Source: Isochrysis galbana
Taxonomy: Eukaryota > Haptophyta > Isochrysidales > Isochrysidaceae
NCBI GenBank assembly: GCA_018136815.1
Contig: CM030940.1
Coordinates: 4,195,245 to 4,259,244 of the forward strand
DNA: 64,000 nucleotides
Direction of reading: 5' to 3'
In this document: positions 60,839 to 64,000 of the stretch, one piece after another
How the letters are laid out: every line of letters begins with the position of its first letter
Position numbering within the stretch: position 1 is the first letter of the stretch
Program-made: the position numbers and the translations under genes
The notes under the pieces: generated by a model
Told to the model about the DNA's origin: nothing
The model's input: only the letters and a program-made list of their open reading frames with translations
The model's database searches: none

Positions 60839-63604
60839 TCACCACGCCCCCTCGCCCCCAAAGCTCTCAGGACCGATGGTCGACTCCTCCACCACGGACT
60901 TACCCGCCCTGTCGTACGTAAGGCGCAGTCGCACCTTTATCGGCTTGTACGGAGGGCCAGCTGGCTGCGAGAGGCGGAGCGTTTGGGTGATGGGCGGCAT
61001 GGTCGGCCCATAGCCTGGGAGCGGCTCTGGAGGCAACGAAGTGGCCGAGGGCGGGCCGAGTTGCATCTTCAAATGCTTGGGCACCGCAACCTGCGCCGAA
61101 AAGTTTTCTACGGGGGTGGGCGCATCGTTGCCGTAGCAGAGCGTGACGACGCAGCCACCATTGACGACACCTCCCGTCGCCAGTGAGATGCGGACGATGA
61201 GTCCCTCGGAACGAAGCACCTCCACACCGCTGCCGCTGGCTAACCCCTGGCTCTCTTTCCTAGCGGAAGGGGACACTGTAGAGCTCATATTTTGGGGGGT
61301 GTCCGCCGCATGACTCTCGCCCATAGCCTCATGGTCGCCGGCCGCGCTGCCGAGTGGAGTGGCAGGTACAACGCCAGCTGGCGTGGCCACGCTGCGCAGC
61401 CCTGGCGCATTGACGGTAGCGTTTCCAACTAGCGGACTCGCACAGCTTGTTGAGGCGATGCTGCCGCCTTCCGCTCCACCGCTGCAGCCGAAGCCTGCTG
61501 CGAAGCCGGCGCATGGAGTTAGGCCTCCAGACCTCGAGCCCGTGCAGGCCGTGGCTGGAGTGGCAAGGTTGCTCGAACGCGCCTCGGGTGTGGCGCCGGA
61601 TGCGGCGGCGGTGTGCGGCGGCGCCGCCGATGCTGCGCGTGGGCTCATCGCGCTGCCGCCGCTGGGACCTCGATCAAAGCTCGTGCCCAGGATTGAGCCG
61701 AATTCGGCGTCGAACTCGGCACCAAATTCAGCGTCGAAACCATCAAAGTCGGCGCCCGGCCCGCCACCGAAGCTGAAGCTCGGGGGGGCCGCGCTGTTTG
61801 TGGGTGCGGTCGTTGTCGCCGGACGGCTGCTAGGCACTGCTTCATGCCGTGCTCCGGCAACCTTGTTGGCAGACGCATCGGCTGAGTTGGGTGCGAACCA
61901 GGAGTCGAATTCAGCCGTCGCTGCCGAAGCGGCGGCGACAAGTGTATCTCTTCCCGAGTCGACTTCGGAGCTTTGGCCGTCAGCAGCGCCCATCAGCGCC
62001 TCATCCCCACCGCTCTCGGCAACACATCGAATCTTTCTCCTCTGGGCACCGCTAGCGGCCTCAAGTTTCGAGGACGCGCCGGCACCACTACGCCCTCCGG
62101 TTGCTGCCGGCGCGCGCGATAGGATGCCACTTGCAGACACCTGGAGGGAGACTTGGACGGCGAGCCCGAGGAGGAGGCCGAACGCGAGGGAGAGCAGCGG
62201 CGGCGGGGGCATCCACCTTGACCCTTGGCGGCTGGCGTTGGACCGCTTGGGGACGCCGCCTGCAGCCGGGCTGGCGGTCTCGTAGCACTGGGCTCCTGCA
62301 ACATCTGGCTTGGCAGCCGTCCAATCGCCCTCTGTTGGGATAGCGACGAAGCACAGGCGAGTGGCAGGTGGCAGCCTCTCGATGGTCAAAGAGGGTGAGC
62401 TGCCGTCTGCTGAGGCAGGCCAGGCCTTGAGAATCGCCTCAAGGGGTGATGCCTCCGGCCAGAAGCCAACAACGGCAGTAGCAGTAGCAGTAGCGACACC
62501 TCCACCCGATGCCGTTGCGACGCGGACCGAGAGAGATGTGGTTGTGGATGCAACCAACTCTATCGTCTGGCCGGGGTGGGAAGGGGCGCCGCTGGCCAAC
62601 TCCGGTGACGGTGACTGTACCTCGCTGGGCACGCTGACTGTCTCAACCGGCGCAGCGATGGCGTCAGCAGGCACGGCCCTGAGTGTGGGCGGTGCAACCT
62701 CGTTCACCAGCGGGATGGCGTCGTTAGGATCGGGAGGAGGATCAACCTGGCCCGCATCCAGTGTAGAGATGTCCCCCATCGGCGGCGGCACTTGCTCCAG
62801 CGGCAGGGCCTCGCTCACATGAGCCGGCACCTCGCGAGTTTGTGCTTCAGGCGGCTGGCTTTCAGCAGCTTTCGACGCGCTCTCGACCCCTTCATGGCTG
62901 GCACCGGGCTGCGGAAGTACCTCGTTGGCGGCCGGGAGCACAGTGCTGGCGCTTCCATCATCAACATCATTCCCACCACCCCGTCCGCCACGCCCCTTTC
63001 CGCCCCCGCGGCCACCGCCGCGGCCCTTCTTAGCGCTTCCCTCGCCATGCGAGACGCCACCTTGGGCCTCTGGCATATCCCTGGGATTTGTACTCCCGGT
63101 GTCCAAGACGTCTCTCGCAGGCTGGGCGCTTGGATGAGCGCCGAAGTCGGTGTCCATTGGCGGATACGCAGAAGCCGGATCGAGAGTTGTAGTGTGCGAA
63201 GCCGAGGCCGATTTGGGCGGAGAAGGCGACGGCGGCGGTGGCGGCAGGCCAAGATTGTTGGGCAGAACCGGCGGAGGTGCCAAATATGGCGGAGGAGGCG
63301 AGGTAGGGTGCGACAGCATATTCAAAGATGTAGGCAGTGCTGTCGCACTGGCTTGTGCCGCAACGCTGCCGACAGTGGGAGGCGTGCCGATCGTTGATGC
63401 ATCAGGGCCAGCGGCCATCGCGCCTGCATCGGTCGAAGCAGTGACTGAGACGGGCGATGCGGGGGACGATATGGTGTTCATGGATGGCTGGAGTGAAGCG
63501 ATCGCCCCGGGGGCACCATCCACCATAACATTGGTTGCGTCCTCGCCGCTGCCGGCGCTCACGCCACCTCGAGACTCAACAGCCAACCAAGCATCAGTGA
63601 GCAC
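60839..63604 (-). CDS. protein with C-terminal gamma-adaptin-ear (GAE) domain
   Basis: The minus-strand frame is open for more than 920 codons and ends SFGGEGAW-stop at 60839. The last 120 residues are a GAE-like domain: GLIVRISLATGGVVNGGCVV, then NFSAQVAVPKHLKMQLGPPS (the hallmark VPKxxKxQLxPPS), ITQTLRLSQPAGPPYKPIKV and RLRLTYDRAGKSVVEES. GAE domains in AP-1 gamma and GGA proteins recruit trafficking partners. Upstream are acidic-aromatic repeats (FDGFDAEFGAEFDAEFGSIL) and a SWFAPNS motif, a hydrophobic segment (LLSLAFGLLLGLAVQVSLQV), an RGG-like Gly/Arg/Lys run and long Pro/Ala/Ser regions. No adaptin trunk or VHS domain is seen. The frame stays open beyond 63604 and the true start (perhaps the MDKAQAASTTMPGPD frame at 63945) is unresolved. 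Confidence 0.75.
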   Translation of the reverse strand: MLTDAWLAVESRGGVSAGSGEDATNVMVDGAPGAIASLQPSMNTISSPASPVSVTASTDAGAMAAGPDASTIGTPPTVGSVAAQASATALPTSLNMLSHPTSPPPPYLAPPPVLPNNLGLPPPPPSPSPPKSASASHTTTLDPASAYPPMDTDFGAHPSAQPARDVLDTGSTNPRDMPEAQGGVSHGEGSAKKGRGGGRGGGKGRGGRGGGNDVDDGSASTVLPAANEVLPQPGASHEGVESASKAAESQPPEAQTREVPAHVSEALPLEQVPPPMGDISTLDAGQVDPPPDPNDAIPLVNEVAPPTLRAVPADAIAAPVETVSVPSEVQSPSPELASGAPSHPGQTIELVASTTTSLSVRVATASGGGVATATATAVVGFWPEASPLEAILKAWPASADGSSPSLTIERLPPATRLCFVAIPTEGDWTAAKPDVAGAQCYETASPAAGGVPKRSNASRQGSRWMPPPPLLSLAFGLLLGLAVQVSLQVSASGILSRAPAATGGRSGAGASSKLEAASGAQRRKIRCVAESGGDEALMGAADGQSSEVDSGRDTLVAAASAATAEFDSWFAPNSADASANKVAGARHEAVPSSRPATTTAPTNSAAPPSFSFGGGPGADFDGFDAEFGAEFDAEFGSILGTSFDRGPSGGSAMSPRAASAAPPHTAAASGATPEARSSNLATPATACTGSRSGGLTPCAGFAAGFGCSGGAEGGSIASTSCASPLVGNATVNAPGLRSVATPAGVVPATPLGSAAGDHEAMGESHAADTPQNMSSTVSPSARKESQGLASGSGVEVLRSEGLIVRISLATGGVVNGGCVVTLCYGNDAPTPVENFSAQVAVPKHLKMQLGPPSATSLPPEPLPGYGPTMPPITQTLRLSQPAGPPYKPIKVRLRLTYDRAGKSVVEESTIGPESFGGEGAW

Positions 63605-64000
63605 CGTGCTAGCCTCGACGGCAGGCGCAGGATCGTTGACCGCAACCGGCGCCTCGATGGCGTCGACTATTCTCGACTGGGCTTCCTCGACACTCGGCGA
63701 GGTGGTTTCTGAGCTCGTGCGCGTGGAGGCGCCCCCAAATCTCCCGTCCGTGGACCGGTCTCCTCTTGCCCGCCCGCCCCCCTTCCACCCCCTCGCCCAC
63801 CAAATCGCGCCCCTGCAACAACGCCATTAGTAAAGGGCGGAGCGATGTCCATCGGAGAACTATTCGAGCCGCTGCTGCCCGAAGTAATAGTGCGCTGCGC
63901 ATCGGGTCCCGGCATTGTGGTGGAGGCTGCCTGAGCTTTGTCCATCGGAGCGACCCGGCTAGTCCCCGAGGACGGCTGTAAACGCGTGGAGATGGCCGAC

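Noticed and set aside
61359-62822. Long plus-strand frames opposite the GAE gene
   Set aside because: They are GC-rich shadows of the minus-strand coding sequence, which ends in a recognisable GAE domain.

Overview
The window is nuclear DNA of a eukaryote, most likely a unicellular alga or other protist. Protein-coding genes are broken by short introns (about 55-200 bp) with GT-AG borders, a few of which look like GC-AG. There are no operons or bacterial-type starts, and long microsatellites and many retroelement pieces fill the space between genes. The gene content (CDK10-type kinase, ADCK2-type UbiB kinase, COPI-associated membrane protein, gamma-adaptin-ear protein, temptin/cytochrome b561 fusion, sulfotransferase, glycosyltransferase, 2OG-Fe(II) oxygenase, ankyrin protein) fits a free-living protist. 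A haptophyte or related alga is a guess that I cannot prove from this window.

Layout. 0-1.1 kb: LINE debris. 1.2-4.1 kb: a four-exon nuclear-type gene and a secreted single-exon gene, both on the minus strand. 4.4-7.1 kb: dispersed repeats and a frameshifted LINE with an intact 5' end. 7.2-9.5 kb: an apple/PAN-like gene. 9.7-11.7 kb: LINE end and purine arrays. 11.8-13.1 kb: COPI-associated gene. 13.5-19.2 kb: a nest of LINE fragments around a tandem and inverted repeat cluster. 19.6-22.1 kb: a six-exon sulfotransferase. 22.4-23.8 kb: LINE ends, one with an 18-bp target duplication. 24.0-24.8 kb: TPR gene. 25.4-27.7 kb: small membrane ORFs, repeats and a LINE tail. 28.2-29.7 kb: CDK10-like kinase. 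30.6-33.3 kb: two orphan intronless ORFs around a TIR transposon. 33.8-34.8 kb: temptin-b561. 35.7-38.2 kb: ADCK2-like. 39.3-40.5 kb: a complete but internally deleted LINE with target duplications. 42.0-43.3 kb: glycosyltransferase. 45.1-46.2 kb: 2OG oxygenase. 46.7-49.4 kb: ankyrin gene. 50.2-55.3 kb: two TIR transposons, two adjacent AT-richer orphan ORFs and a broken b561 copy. 56.6-57.4 kb: proline-rich membrane protein. 57.6-60.6 kb: LINE and SINE-like pieces. 60.8-63.9 kb: gamma-adaptin-ear protein.

The most unusual system is a set of non-LTR retroelements. Ten copies here have, next to a conserved start (mostly ATGGAGCGCGC), a small hairpin whose stem sequence differs from copy to copy while pairing is kept. 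At the other end they carry a short 3' stem-loop followed by a conserved AATATT/T-rich terminus instead of poly-A. Many copies have lost their middle but kept both ends, as MITEs do and as LINEs normally do not. A second system is a group of TIR transposons with 8-bp target duplications (hAT-like), each with its own palindromic subterminal repeat; one of them has inserted into a retroelement 5' end. Base composition and copy numbers were judged by eye; no database search was possible.
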